Origin: an uncultured Pseudomonadota bacterium
GTDB lineage: Bacteria; Myxococcota_A; UBA9160; PR03
NCBI GenBank assembly: GCA_900696485.1
Contig: CAADGG010000033.1
Coordinates: 1-64,000, forward strand
Length of the DNA stretch: 64,000 bases
Direction: 5' to 3'
A model generated the notes under the pieces. That model was given only the letters and a program-made list of their open reading frames with translations, made no database searches and was not told where the DNA came from. The first letter of the stretch is position 1; each line of letters begins with the position of its first letter. Both the position numbers and the translations under genes were made by a program. Positions 1 to 6,476 of the stretch are shown piece after piece.

Positions 1-122
1 ACGCGATCGGCGGCTTCGTCGGCCCGAGAAAGCGCACACTGCGCCAGCGCCTCGCCGGCGACCACATCGAGGCGGACCTCGGCGCGACGGTGGAAGTGCT
101 CGACACGAGGCCGGCCAAGTGA
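1..122 (+). CDS. 3' end of an unidentified protein (partial)
   Basis: An open frame enters from the left edge and ends at a TGA at 120-122, leaving 39 visible residues that finish in EVLDTRPAK. The stop overlaps the GTG start of the next gene (GTGA), so the two are probably translationally coupled. The visible tail is mixed and charged, with no membrane segment and no motif I recognise. Function cannot be assigned from this fragment. Confidence 0.55.
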   Translation, partial: AIGGFVGPRKRTLRQRLAGDHIEADLGATVEVLDTRPAK

Positions 123-913
123 AGGCGGCCGTGGTGCTGGCTGCTCTTTGCCTGTTCGGTGCGCAGCTCGGTTGCCGGAGTGAGGAGGCCGAGCGGAGCG
201 CTTCGGCGCAGTCTCCGGTCGCGGAGACCGGAACCGAAGCGGCGCCCGCGCGAGTGCCCGGCGACACCGTTCGCGGACCCGAGCCGGAGCGCGCGAGCCG
301 GATCGCACGCATCCGCGAGCTCGCGGCCGAAGAGGCGCGGCGGCGGGGTCTCGATGGAGCGCCGGAGGTCCAGGCGGCTCTTGCACGCCTTCACGACGAG
401 ACCCGGCAGCGCGAGGAAGAGCTGCTGCGCGACGCGCTGTTCGCGGCGATCCGCGACGGCCTCGTGCTCGAGGAGGACGAGCTACGCGCGCACTACGAGC
501 AGACCCGCGTGCGCTACACCGAGCGCCGGGTGCGGCTGCGCCGGCAGCGGTTCGCTTCGCAGGCGGAGGCCCGTGCTGCCGACGAGGCGCTCGGCGCGGC
601 GGGTCGGCTCGATCCGGCGCTGGCCGAGGAGCTCGATCCAATGCCGAGTGCGGCGGCGGCTGCGGCGGTCGGGCCCGAGACGCTCGCGCTGACGATGCCG
701 GGCGAACGCGTGCTCGTTGCGGAGGGCAACGGCAGTGCGCTCGTCGAGCTGGTGGACGTGCAGCCCGCAGTGCAGCGGCCCTTCGAAGACGTGCGCGTGC
801 AGGTGGAGAAGAGCCTGCGCATCCTGCGCGCCCAGGTCGCATTCCGGGAGGAGATGGAGCGACTCGCCGGGATGGGAGAGAGGATGGGAGAGCGACTGGA
901 ACCCGACCGATGA
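119..913 (+). CDS. PpiC/SurA-like peptidyl-prolyl isomerase-type lipoprotein
   Basis: A 264-residue envelope protein starting at a GTG that overlaps the upstream stop codon. Residues 1-19 form a signal peptide ending in a Cys (AQLGC), so it is probably a lipoprotein although the lipobox is not canonical. Residues about 60-140 are a charged helical segment (RELAAEEARRRG, then LRAHYEQ) of the kind that precedes parvulin domains in SurA/PpiC/EpsD-like chaperones, and the C-terminal part (EDVRVQVEKSLR) also matches the end of such proteins. The parvulin core is short and degenerate, so chaperone function without isomerase activity is possible. A decayed copy of its signal-peptide coding sequence lies at 2589-2672. 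Confidence 0.6.
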   Translation: MKAAVVLAALCLFGAQLGCRSEEAERSASAQSPVAETGTEAAPARVPGDTVRGPEPERASRIARIRELAAEEARRRGLDGAPEVQAALARLHDETRQREEELLRDALFAAIRDGLVLEEDELRAHYEQTRVRYTERRVRLRRQRFASQAEARAADEALGAAGRLDPALAEELDPMPSAAAAAAVGPETLALTMPGERVLVAEGNGSALVELVDVQPAVQRPFEDVRVQVEKSLRILRAQVAFREEMERLAGMGERMGERLEPDR

Positions 914-961
914 CGGACTCCGTGTCGGGCGATCACGTCGGCTCGACTTGGACTCTCGGCC

Positions 962-1268
962 ATGACGCTGCGTGAATCTCAGTTCATGCCTCCGACGGAG
1001 ACAGAGCCCGGAGTCGCCTCGTTCGAGACGGCGATCGAGTTCGATGCGCAGAACCCGGGGCTCACCGGTGGCGCGCTGGTGCTCTACGGTGGGTATCTCG
1101 ACGAGGAGCAGGAGCTTGCATGCATCGCTCCCGATCGTCGCTTCTGAGGACCTCAGCGCACGGATCACAGCCGTCCGCCCAGTGGTTGTGAGCCTCGGCC
1201 CGGGCAGTCTCAAGGTGCCGCTGGAGCCGCCCGATCAAGCCTTCACGATCCCGCCTCTCACGCCGTAG
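962..1268 (+). pseudogene. Probable frameshifted gene relic in the gap before the kelch gene
   Basis: The 365-bp gap 914-1278 contains a 61-codon open frame from ATG 962 that ends at 1147 and has no Shine-Dalgarno sequence. Its composition looks protein-like (GALVLYGGYLDEEQELAC). Immediately after, a second frame continues in equally protein-like fashion (SARITAVRPVVVSLGPGS) to the TAG at 1266-1268, while the upstream part of that second frame is Arg/Ser-rich shadow. This fits one gene broken by a frameshift near 1140. I cannot name the family. The alternative is meaningless open frame in GC-rich DNA. Confidence 0.35.
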
Positions 1269-1278
1269 GAGCTCAGGC

Positions 1279-2544
1279 ATGCGAAGCCGGCCGGAGCTGA
1301 TGGCATTCGTGCTCGCGCTCGCCTGCGCGCGCGTAGCGTCCGCGGCGAGCTGGCAGGAGGTGGCGCCGCTCCCCGAGCCGCGTTGGATGCACGTGGCTGG
1401 TTGCGACCTCGCGGGTGCCGTCTACGCCTACGCCGGCTACACAGCCCCCGTGCCCGATGGACGCAAGTACGGGATCGGCAAGCGGGCCCTCGACATCTTC
1501 GATCCCGAGGCCAACGCGTGGCGGCGGGGGCCGGAGGTGAGGGCGGTTCGTGCCCGCAATCGAGTCACGAAGAGTCTTATGGCTTCCAACGAGATCGGCG
1601 CGAAGCCGATCCGCGAGTGGATCGAATGGCAGGAGTACGACGGTGGCCTCCGTTTCGAGAAGCCAGCGGGCGCAGCGGGACGGGATGGGCTCCTTTACTG
1701 GTTCGGCGAGGCCGCCCCGGTCTTCTTCGATCCGAAGCGCGATGTCTGGGATCAGCACGCGCTACCGATCTCGGACAACGCCACGCACACCTGGCTCCCG
1801 CCGGTGCCGCGGATGATCCGCAAGTCTGGTCTCACAGCGACGGCTCCCGACGGCAAGATCTATCTCGTGGGCGGGGTCGGCCACCCGCTAAACCGCCACG
1901 AGCGGGATCCCCGCTCGTGGCATCAGTGGCAGCTCGTGGACGTTGTAGAGGTTTACGATCCGGCCGAGAACTCGTGGGCCGAGCGCAGTCCGATGAAGAC
2001 GAGCCGGAGGCTGGCAGCCGGTGCCTTCGGTCCAGATGGCAAGCTCTATGTCTTCGGCGGCTACGGACACCGCGGGTCCGTGCACGAGGAGGACTACGAG
2101 AGCGCGGCGGAACTCGAGGCGGCGGCGCGCGAGATGCGCGCATTTGGGAAGGAGGCGCTGCGCTCGGTCGAGGCCTACGACCCTGCGACCGACACTTGGA
2201 GCGAGCGCACGCCGATGCCGAAGGGCCGCCACGCGATGGGAGCGGCGCTCGGCGCAGATGGACGCATCTATGTGATCGGCGGCGCCGTCTCGTACTCGAA
2301 CCCCATCGGCTCACGCCGCGTCTTCGTCTACGACCCGAAGACGGATCGCTGGGCCGAAGGCCCGCGGCTGCGCCACCGGCGCTTCCACCACGCCGTGGCG
2401 GTCGATCCGGCCGGAAAGATCTACGCGGTGGGCGGCATCACGAACCCGAGCCCCTTCCTGCGCCGCGGCACCGCCTCGGTGGAGGTCCTGGACACCGCCA
2501 CGCCGACCCCGACGCCGGTTCCGGCGCCACCGGATCGCGGGTGA
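1279..2544 (+). CDS. Secreted kelch-repeat protein
   Basis: A 421-residue protein with an N-terminal signal peptide ending near ARVASAAS. Kelch blades recur: KIYLVGGVGHP (about residue 195), KLYVFGGYGHRG (about 255), RIYVIGGAVSYS (about 330) and KIYAVGGITNP (about 378), each followed by a tract of the type VEVYDPAENSW. It therefore folds as a beta-propeller outside the cytoplasm. The C-terminus is a Thr/Pro tail (TPTPTPVPAPP). The start ATG has AGGAG seven bases upstream. Kelch propellers bind proteins or glycans, or act as oxidase or epimerase scaffolds; the sequence gives no enzymatic motif. It sits between two gene relics, so the locus looks rearranged. Confidence 0.85.
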   Translation: MRSRPELMAFVLALACARVASAASWQEVAPLPEPRWMHVAGCDLAGAVYAYAGYTAPVPDGRKYGIGKRALDIFDPEANAWRRGPEVRAVRARNRVTKSLMASNEIGAKPIREWIEWQEYDGGLRFEKPAGAAGRDGLLYWFGEAAPVFFDPKRDVWDQHALPISDNATHTWLPPVPRMIRKSGLTATAPDGKIYLVGGVGHPLNRHERDPRSWHQWQLVDVVEVYDPAENSWAERSPMKTSRRLAAGAFGPDGKLYVFGGYGHRGSVHEEDYESAAELEAAAREMRAFGKEALRSVEAYDPATDTWSERTPMPKGRHAMGAALGADGRIYVIGGAVSYSNPIGSRRVFVYDPKTDRWAEGPRLRHRRFHHAVAVDPAGKIYAVGGITNPSPFLRRGTASVEVLDTATPTPTPVPAPPDRG

Positions 2545-2588
2545 GAGACACCGAGGGTGCGTCCCTGCCCCGATGGCATCGGAGAGCA

Positions 2589-2672
2589 GTGGGCGCGGTG
2601 CTCGCTCTGTGCCTGCTCGGCGCGCAGCTCGGGCGCCGGAGTGAGGAAGCCGAGCGGAGCGCTGCGGCGTAG
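2589..2672 (+). pseudogene. Decayed duplicate of the 119-913 lipoprotein signal peptide
   Basis: From GTG 2589 the frame reads VGAVLALCLLGAQLGRRSEE and stops at TAG 2670-2672. It matches the start of the lipoprotein gene at 119 (LCLFGAQLGCRSEEAERS) almost residue for residue and is clearly homologous at DNA level. The lipidation Cys codon (TGC in the intact gene) is CGC (Arg) here, and the frame ends where the intact protein continues. This is a truncated, dead copy. The kelch gene therefore sits between an intact and a broken copy of the same sequence. Confidence 0.75.
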
Positions 2673-2701
2673 CCGCGGGCGTTGGCCCGTGCGAGGGGGC
2701 C

Positions 2702-3700
2702 TCAGCCCACCCCGTCCATGTAGGCGCGGGCGCCGTCCATCAGGGCCGTTCCGGTCGGAGTGAGGCGCCCGTGTCGGGCGACGACGTCGAATCCCTTCTC
2801 GAAGTTCTCGTGATCGGTCGCGCGCGCCTTCCGCGCTGCGGCGGTGGCCGCGCCGTCGAGCACGGACGCGTCGAGGAGTCGGGACATCGCCCAGTGCATT
2901 CGGGCGGAGACGAAGGTCGCATGATAGATCCCGTCCATCGGGCGCGGATCGCGGCGCAGGGGTGAGTCGAAGCGTTCGTCGGTGGGATTCTCGACGAGGA
3001 GTTCGTCGATCGTGAAGCCGAAGAGAAGGTTGTGGGCGCCCTCGTGCGCGAGGAGCTCGATGATCGCGACGTCCGTCTCGTGGCTTTCGGCGTTCAGGAA
3101 GAGCCCTCCCCAGAGCTGGTACGAGGAGCCGCCGTCGAAGGTGTAGCCGCGCGCCGGCGTCCCCACGGTGAGGATCACCTCGCTGACGATCGCGCGGATC
3201 TCGGCAGCGAGCTCGGGAATGGCGCGCTCGAGCAGCGCGAAGCCCCGCTGGAAGCGGGCGCGGAACGCCGCCGCCGTGTCTGGCCGCGGCGGGAGGAATG
3301 GGAACGACGAAGTCGGATCACTCCCCATGATGCGCTGATAGCGCTCCGTGTGGGCGGCGAGCGCCGGCTCGCCCAGAGCGACCATGCGAAGCCCGTCCGA
3401 GGCCGGGTCGATCGGACGCTCCCGCGCGAGCGCTGCGAGCAGCGTCTCGGCCTCGTCGTTCCGGCCGTCGAGCAGCGCGCCGGCCGCTTCGTAGTAGAGG
3501 CCGAAGGTCGGCGGCAGGTGGCGCGCGCCGGTCCGGATGCCGTCGGCGACACGGACGAGGGCGGCTTCGTCGATCTCGATCCCCCTGCCGCGACAGCGCT
3601 CGACGATGTGCATCAGGCTCTCGGCGAGCGCCCGATGCATCGCGTGATCGAGTGCGCGCGCGCGGCGCGCGTCCGGTGCGAAGCGATGGTGGAGGGTCAT
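2702..3700 (-). CDS. Alpha-ketoglutarate-HExxH-type peptide hydroxylase-like protein (RiPP tailoring)
   Basis: A 332-residue soluble protein. Residues 189-230 carry the core (GGSSYQLWGG, then ELLAHEGAHNLLF) with the HExxH motif at 219-223, followed by an arginine/proline block with DSPLRRDPRPMDGIYHA at about 245-261. This layout is that of the 'HEXXH motif-containing putative peptide modification' family; to my knowledge its characterised alpha-ketoglutarate-HExxH members hydroxylate residues of RiPP precursors using iron, and are not proteases. The N-terminal 170 residues are helical and less conserved. The gene follows the repeat-peptide gene on the same strand by 138 bp and probably shares its transcript; a TACGCT -10-like box at 3740-3745 may add an internal start. 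The Shine-Dalgarno is weak. A metalloprotease is the alternative reading. Confidence 0.75.
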   Translation of the reverse strand: MTLHHRFAPDARRARALDHAMHRALAESLMHIVERCRGRGIEIDEAALVRVADGIRTGARHLPPTFGLYYEAAGALLDGRNDEAETLLAALARERPIDPASDGLRMVALGEPALAAHTERYQRIMGSDPTSSFPFLPPRPDTAAAFRARFQRGFALLERAIPELAAEIRAIVSEVILTVGTPARGYTFDGGSSYQLWGGLFLNAESHETDVAIIELLAHEGAHNLLFGFTIDELLVENPTDERFDSPLRRDPRPMDGIYHATFVSARMHWAMSRLLDASVLDGAATAAARKARATDHENFEKGFDVVARHGRLTPTGTALMDGARAYMDGVG

Positions 3701-3838
3701 GGTCCGGTGGCATCGACGGAGGACTCACTCCGCACGTCGAGCGTAGGAATCGGGGGTCGCTCGCGGGCGCCCTTGCGCCTGTGAGCGACTCCCGCTCATG
3801 GCCGGAACGGGTCCGGCGGACCGAGGCTCAATCCCGGG

Positions 3839-4015
3839 TCACGCCGGCTTGACACCGATCTTCGGCCCCATGGGTCCCGAGACGGGTTTCTCGCCGATCT
3901 TCGGCCCCATGGGTCCCGAGACGGGCTTCTCGCCGATCTTGACCTGCGGCAGCACCAGCTTGAAGCCGAGCAGTTTCGACGGATCGAGATCGATGCGGGT
4001 CTTGCGCTGAGTCAT
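3839..4015 (-). CDS. Repeat-bearing RiPP precursor-like peptide, 58 aa
   Basis: ATG at 4013-4015 is preceded on the minus strand by a run of seven G (Shine-Dalgarno) five bases upstream; the stop TGA is at 3839-3841. Residues 1-25 look like a leader: basic start MTQRKTRIDL, then DPSKLLGFKLVLPQV. Residues 26-51 are two copies of KIGEKPVSGPMGP, and the end is KIGVKPA, a third partial unit. There is no Cys, Thr or Ser-rich core, so lanthipeptide or thiopeptide chemistry is unlikely. The candidate modification sites in each unit are Lys, Glu, Ser, Pro and Met. Its neighbours are an alpha-ketoglutarate-HExxH-type enzyme and an ATP-grasp ligase, which makes a modified-peptide precursor the best reading. 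I do not recognise the precursor family. Confidence 0.75.
   Translation of the reverse strand: MTQRKTRIDLDPSKLLGFKLVLPQVKIGEKPVSGPMGPKIGEKPVSGPMGPKIGVKPA
3857..3934. repeat. Two tandem 39-bp units inside the precursor gene
   Basis: Units 3857-3895 and 3896-3934 differ at a single base (3887 versus 3926, a silent AAA/AAG Lys codon on the minus strand). A six-base start of a third unit follows at 3935-3940. Near-identity at DNA level, not just protein level, points to recent duplication or gene conversion of the core segment. Confidence 0.95.
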
Positions 4016-4155
4016 GTGGTCCCCCCCATTCTGCGTGCGGTGGAAGATTCTGCGGTGGAAGATGAGTCGAACGGCCGGAGGATACTTTGATATACCTCCA
4101 TCTCCAACCCTCGCTCCCTGCAGGACTCCGGGTCGGCGGCGAGACGGAGTGCCCG
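4016..4155. promoter_or_regulatory. Divergent intergenic region of the RiPP locus with a 13-bp direct repeat
   Basis: This 140-bp gap separates the minus-strand precursor gene from the plus-strand ATP-grasp gene, so both promoters should lie here. The 13-mer TGCGGTGGAAGAT occurs at 4036-4048 and again at 4051-4063 (15-bp period), a candidate operator. An AT-rich patch (ATACTTTGATATA) at 4082-4094 stands out in otherwise GC-rich DNA and is a candidate core promoter. No regulator gene is adjacent. Confidence 0.4.
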
Positions 4156-5118
4156 ATGATCTGCTTCGCGATGACCCGGTCGAAGATGGTCACGCACGAG
4201 CCGCTGCTGAAGCTCCCCGGGACGCCGGACGTCCGGCTGTGGAGCTACGACCGGATCTTCGCCGCGGACTCGCTGCCGCGCGCGACGTGGGTTTTCACCG
4301 ACATGGATCGCCTCGGCTTCTGGGACCTCGAGCTGGCGGCGCTCGCGTACCGCCTGCTCGAGGCGGCCGGTGTGAAGTGCCTGAACGATCCCGCGCGCGC
4401 GTGTCAGCGGGCTTCGCTGCTCCGCCGCCTGCGCGGAGCCGGCCTCAACCGCTTCGGCGTCTGGCGCGTCGCCGACGGGGAATGGCCCGACGCGTGGCCG
4501 GTGTTCCTGCGCACGGACTCCGGCCATCGCGGACCGCTGGGCGATCTCCTGTACGACCGCACCGCTCTCGAGGGCGCCATCGACGGGGCCATCGCCGCCG
4601 GGCACCCCAGCCGCGAGCTCCTGGTCGTCGAATACTGCGCGCAGCCGATCCGGGACCAGCTCTTCCACAAGCGCGCCGTATTCCGGGTCGGCGAGACGAT
4701 GGTGCCGACGCTCGGCGTGTTCGACGAGTACTGGTCGGCGAAGCGGGGGAAGCTGGGCGTCGCGGGACTCGCGCTCTACGAGGCAGAGTTCACCGAACTG
4801 CGCGAGAACCGGTTCGGCGATCCGCTGCGGCCGGCCTTCGAACTCGGCGCGATCGAGTACGGGCGCGCCGATTTCGCGCTGGTCGACGGCGCGCCGCAGG
4901 TCTACGAGATCAACACGAACCCGACGATCGGCCGCGTTCGCGAGCATCCCCATCCGCCGCGCATGGAGGCTGCGCGCCATTGCGAGCGCCGCTTCGCCGA
5001 AGCGCTCCACGGGATCGACTCGCCGCACGGCGGGAAGGCGGTCGCGCTCGACACGCGACCGTTCGACAAGCAGCGCCGCAAGGACTCCCGGCTCGGAACC
5101 GCGCACTGGACGCCGTGA
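4156..5118 (+). CDS. ATP-grasp ligase of the RiPP locus
   Basis: A 320-residue protein if started at ATG 4156, which has GGAG six bases upstream; a TTG at 4087 would add 23 residues but lies inside the AT-rich promoter patch. The ATP-grasp fold is indicated by a glycine loop VFLRTDSGHRG at residues 117-127, a strand VVEYCAQPIRD at about 157-167, RADF with a candidate metal-binding Asp at 239, and the C-terminal motif YEINTNPT at 250-257 (Glu251, Asn253, Asn255). Such enzymes activate a carboxylate with ATP to form an amide or ester. Divergent from the Lys/Glu-rich repeat peptide, it is the natural candidate for cross-linking or extending it. It is not a close match to the graspetide ligases I know, so the exact reaction is open. 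Confidence 0.75.
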   Translation: MICFAMTRSKMVTHEPLLKLPGTPDVRLWSYDRIFAADSLPRATWVFTDMDRLGFWDLELAALAYRLLEAAGVKCLNDPARACQRASLLRRLRGAGLNRFGVWRVADGEWPDAWPVFLRTDSGHRGPLGDLLYDRTALEGAIDGAIAAGHPSRELLVVEYCAQPIRDQLFHKRAVFRVGETMVPTLGVFDEYWSAKRGKLGVAGLALYEAEFTELRENRFGDPLRPAFELGAIEYGRADFALVDGAPQVYEINTNPTIGRVREHPHPPRMEAARHCERRFAEALHGIDSPHGGKAVALDTRPFDKQRRKDSRLGTAHWTP

Positions 5119-5241
5119 CGAGGCCCGTGGGTCTCCCCAGGAAGCCGGTCGATGACCGCAGAGCGCGAGTCGCCTCGGATCCCTCGCGGGTGTCGACGGT
5201 CTACACGACGAGTCCGCCAGCTTCGGACCAACCCGAGTCGT

Positions 5242-6426
5242 TCAGTCCGGTGGGCGCAGCCCGTCGTCGAGCCAGCGGAGCAGCCGATCGCGGTCCGCGT
5301 CGAGCGCCGGTGCGGCTCGCCGCGTCGGCGGGTCCGGCGTGTCGCTGAGCTTGATCGGGTTGCCGGGTACTGGGAAGCGGCCGACACCGGGTTGGTCCAC
5401 GTCGACGATCATGTTGCGGGCGCGGACCTGGGGTGTGGCGAGAACCTCCGCGACATTCTGGATCGGTGCGCACGGGATGCCGGCGGCGTCGAGGACGGCG
5501 ATCCATTCGGCGCGGGGCCGGGCGGCGAGCCGTTCGGCCAGCGCGGCGTGCAGCGCCTCGACGTGTGCGTTGCGCGCGGCGGCGCTGGCGAACCGCGGAT
5601 CATCGGCGAGCGCCGGGGCGCCGAGGACCCGTGCAAGGCTTCGGAACAGCGCATCCGTGCCGCAGGCGATCACGAGCGGGCCGTCCGCGGCGGGGTACGC
5701 CTCGAACGGCGCGATCGAGGGATGCCGCGTGCCGAGCGGACCCGGGATCTCGCCGGTCGCCGCGAAGCGGGCGACGGCATTCTCGAGCAGCGCCACCTGT
5801 GCGTCGAGCATCGCGACGTCGACGCGTCGCCCGCGACCGGTGTGCGCGCGCTCGGCCAGCGCCGCGGCGATGCCGAGCGCGGCAAACAGACCCGCCGCGA
5901 GGTCGCCGAGCGACGTGCCGACGCGCACCGGAGGACCGCCGACCGGGCCGGTGATCGACAGGAGCCCGCCGAGCGCCTGCGCCACCAGGTCGTAGGCTGG
6001 ACGCTGCGCCCACGGGCCCGTGTGCCCGAAGCCCGACACCGACGCGTAGATGAGCCGGGGATGCCGCGCGTGGACGGCGTCCCAGCCGAAGCCGAGGCGC
6101 TCCAGCACGCCGGGCCGGAAGTTCTCGACGAGCACGTCGGCGCGCGCGAGCAGCCGCTCGAACAGCCCGCGGTCGCCGGCGTCCCGCAGGTCGAGCGCGA
6201 TGCTCTCCTTGCCGCGGTTGAGTGACACGAAGTACGCGGACTCGTCCGCGACGAACGGACCGATGTGTCGCGCGTCGTCGCCGCTTCCGGGCCGCTCGAC
6301 CTTGATCACGCGGGCGCCGAGCTCCGCGAGCTGCAGCGTGCAGAAAGGGCCGGCGAGCACACGGCTGAGATCGACGACGACGGTGCCAGTGAGCGGACCG
6401 GCGGCGGGAGCAGGGGACGGGCGCAT
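5242..6426 (-). CDS. CaiB/BaiF family (type III) CoA-transferase
   Basis: A 394-residue cytoplasmic enzyme that moves CoA between organic acids. Visible family marks are VVVDLSRVLAGPFCTLQLAE near the start, IKVERPGSGDD, LVENFRPGVLERLG, SGFGHTGP, and the conserved Asp in AYDLVAQALGG (about residue 144) that forms the acyl-aspartate intermediate. Length fits the family (about 380-410). The start ATG lies 10 bases after a TACCCT -10-like box, so the mRNA may be nearly leaderless. Substrate cannot be told from sequence. It is co-directional with gdhA but separated by a duplicated spacer, and probably not in one operon with it. Confidence 0.9.
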   Translation of the reverse strand: MRPSPAPAAGPLTGTVVVDLSRVLAGPFCTLQLAELGARVIKVERPGSGDDARHIGPFVADESAYFVSLNRGKESIALDLRDAGDRGLFERLLARADVLVENFRPGVLERLGFGWDAVHARHPRLIYASVSGFGHTGPWAQRPAYDLVAQALGGLLSITGPVGGPPVRVGTSLGDLAAGLFAALGIAAALAERAHTGRGRRVDVAMLDAQVALLENAVARFAATGEIPGPLGTRHPSIAPFEAYPAADGPLVIACGTDALFRSLARVLGAPALADDPRFASAAARNAHVEALHAALAERLAARPRAEWIAVLDAAGIPCAPIQNVAEVLATPQVRARNMIVDVDQPGVGRFPVPGNPIKLSDTPDPPTRRAAPALDADRDRLLRWLDDGLRPPD

Positions 6427-6459
6427 GAGGGCGCGGAGGGTATCGTCCCCGGCTCTCGT
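6418..6459. repeat. Copy 1 of a ~41-bp duplicated sequence flanking gdhA
   Basis: This segment matches 8001-8041 in two blocks: 13 identical bases (CGGGCGCATGAGG) and 16 identical bases (AGGGTATCGTCCCCGG), separated by six diverged bases. It covers the start codon and upstream promoter region of the CoA-transferase gene. Confidence 0.85.
6437..6442 (-). promoter_or_regulatory. -10-like box TACCCT ten bases before the CoA-transferase start
   Basis: Read on the minus strand, TACCCT ends 10 bases before ATG 6426, leaving at most a few nucleotides of leader. The overlapping plus-strand reading is TATCGT, so the element could fire in both directions. No clear -35 is seen. Confidence 0.4.
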
Positions 6460-6476
6460 CGTCGTGAGGCCGGCGG

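Noticed and set aside
962..1147. 61-codon frame as an intact small gene
   Set aside because: No Shine-Dalgarno or -10 box, and protein-like sequence continues in another frame, so a relic is more likely.
2702..3700. HExxH protein as a secreted metalloprotease
   Set aside because: No signal peptide or pro-region, and the residues around HEGAH and the Arg/Pro block fit the peptide-modification family better.
3857..3934. 39-bp direct repeats as a minimal CRISPR
   Set aside because: The units are directly contiguous with no spacers and encode in-frame peptide repeats.
4087..4155. TTG 4087 as the ATP-grasp start
   Set aside because: It lies in the AT-rich promoter patch with no Shine-Dalgarno, while ATG 4156 has GGAG at correct spacing.
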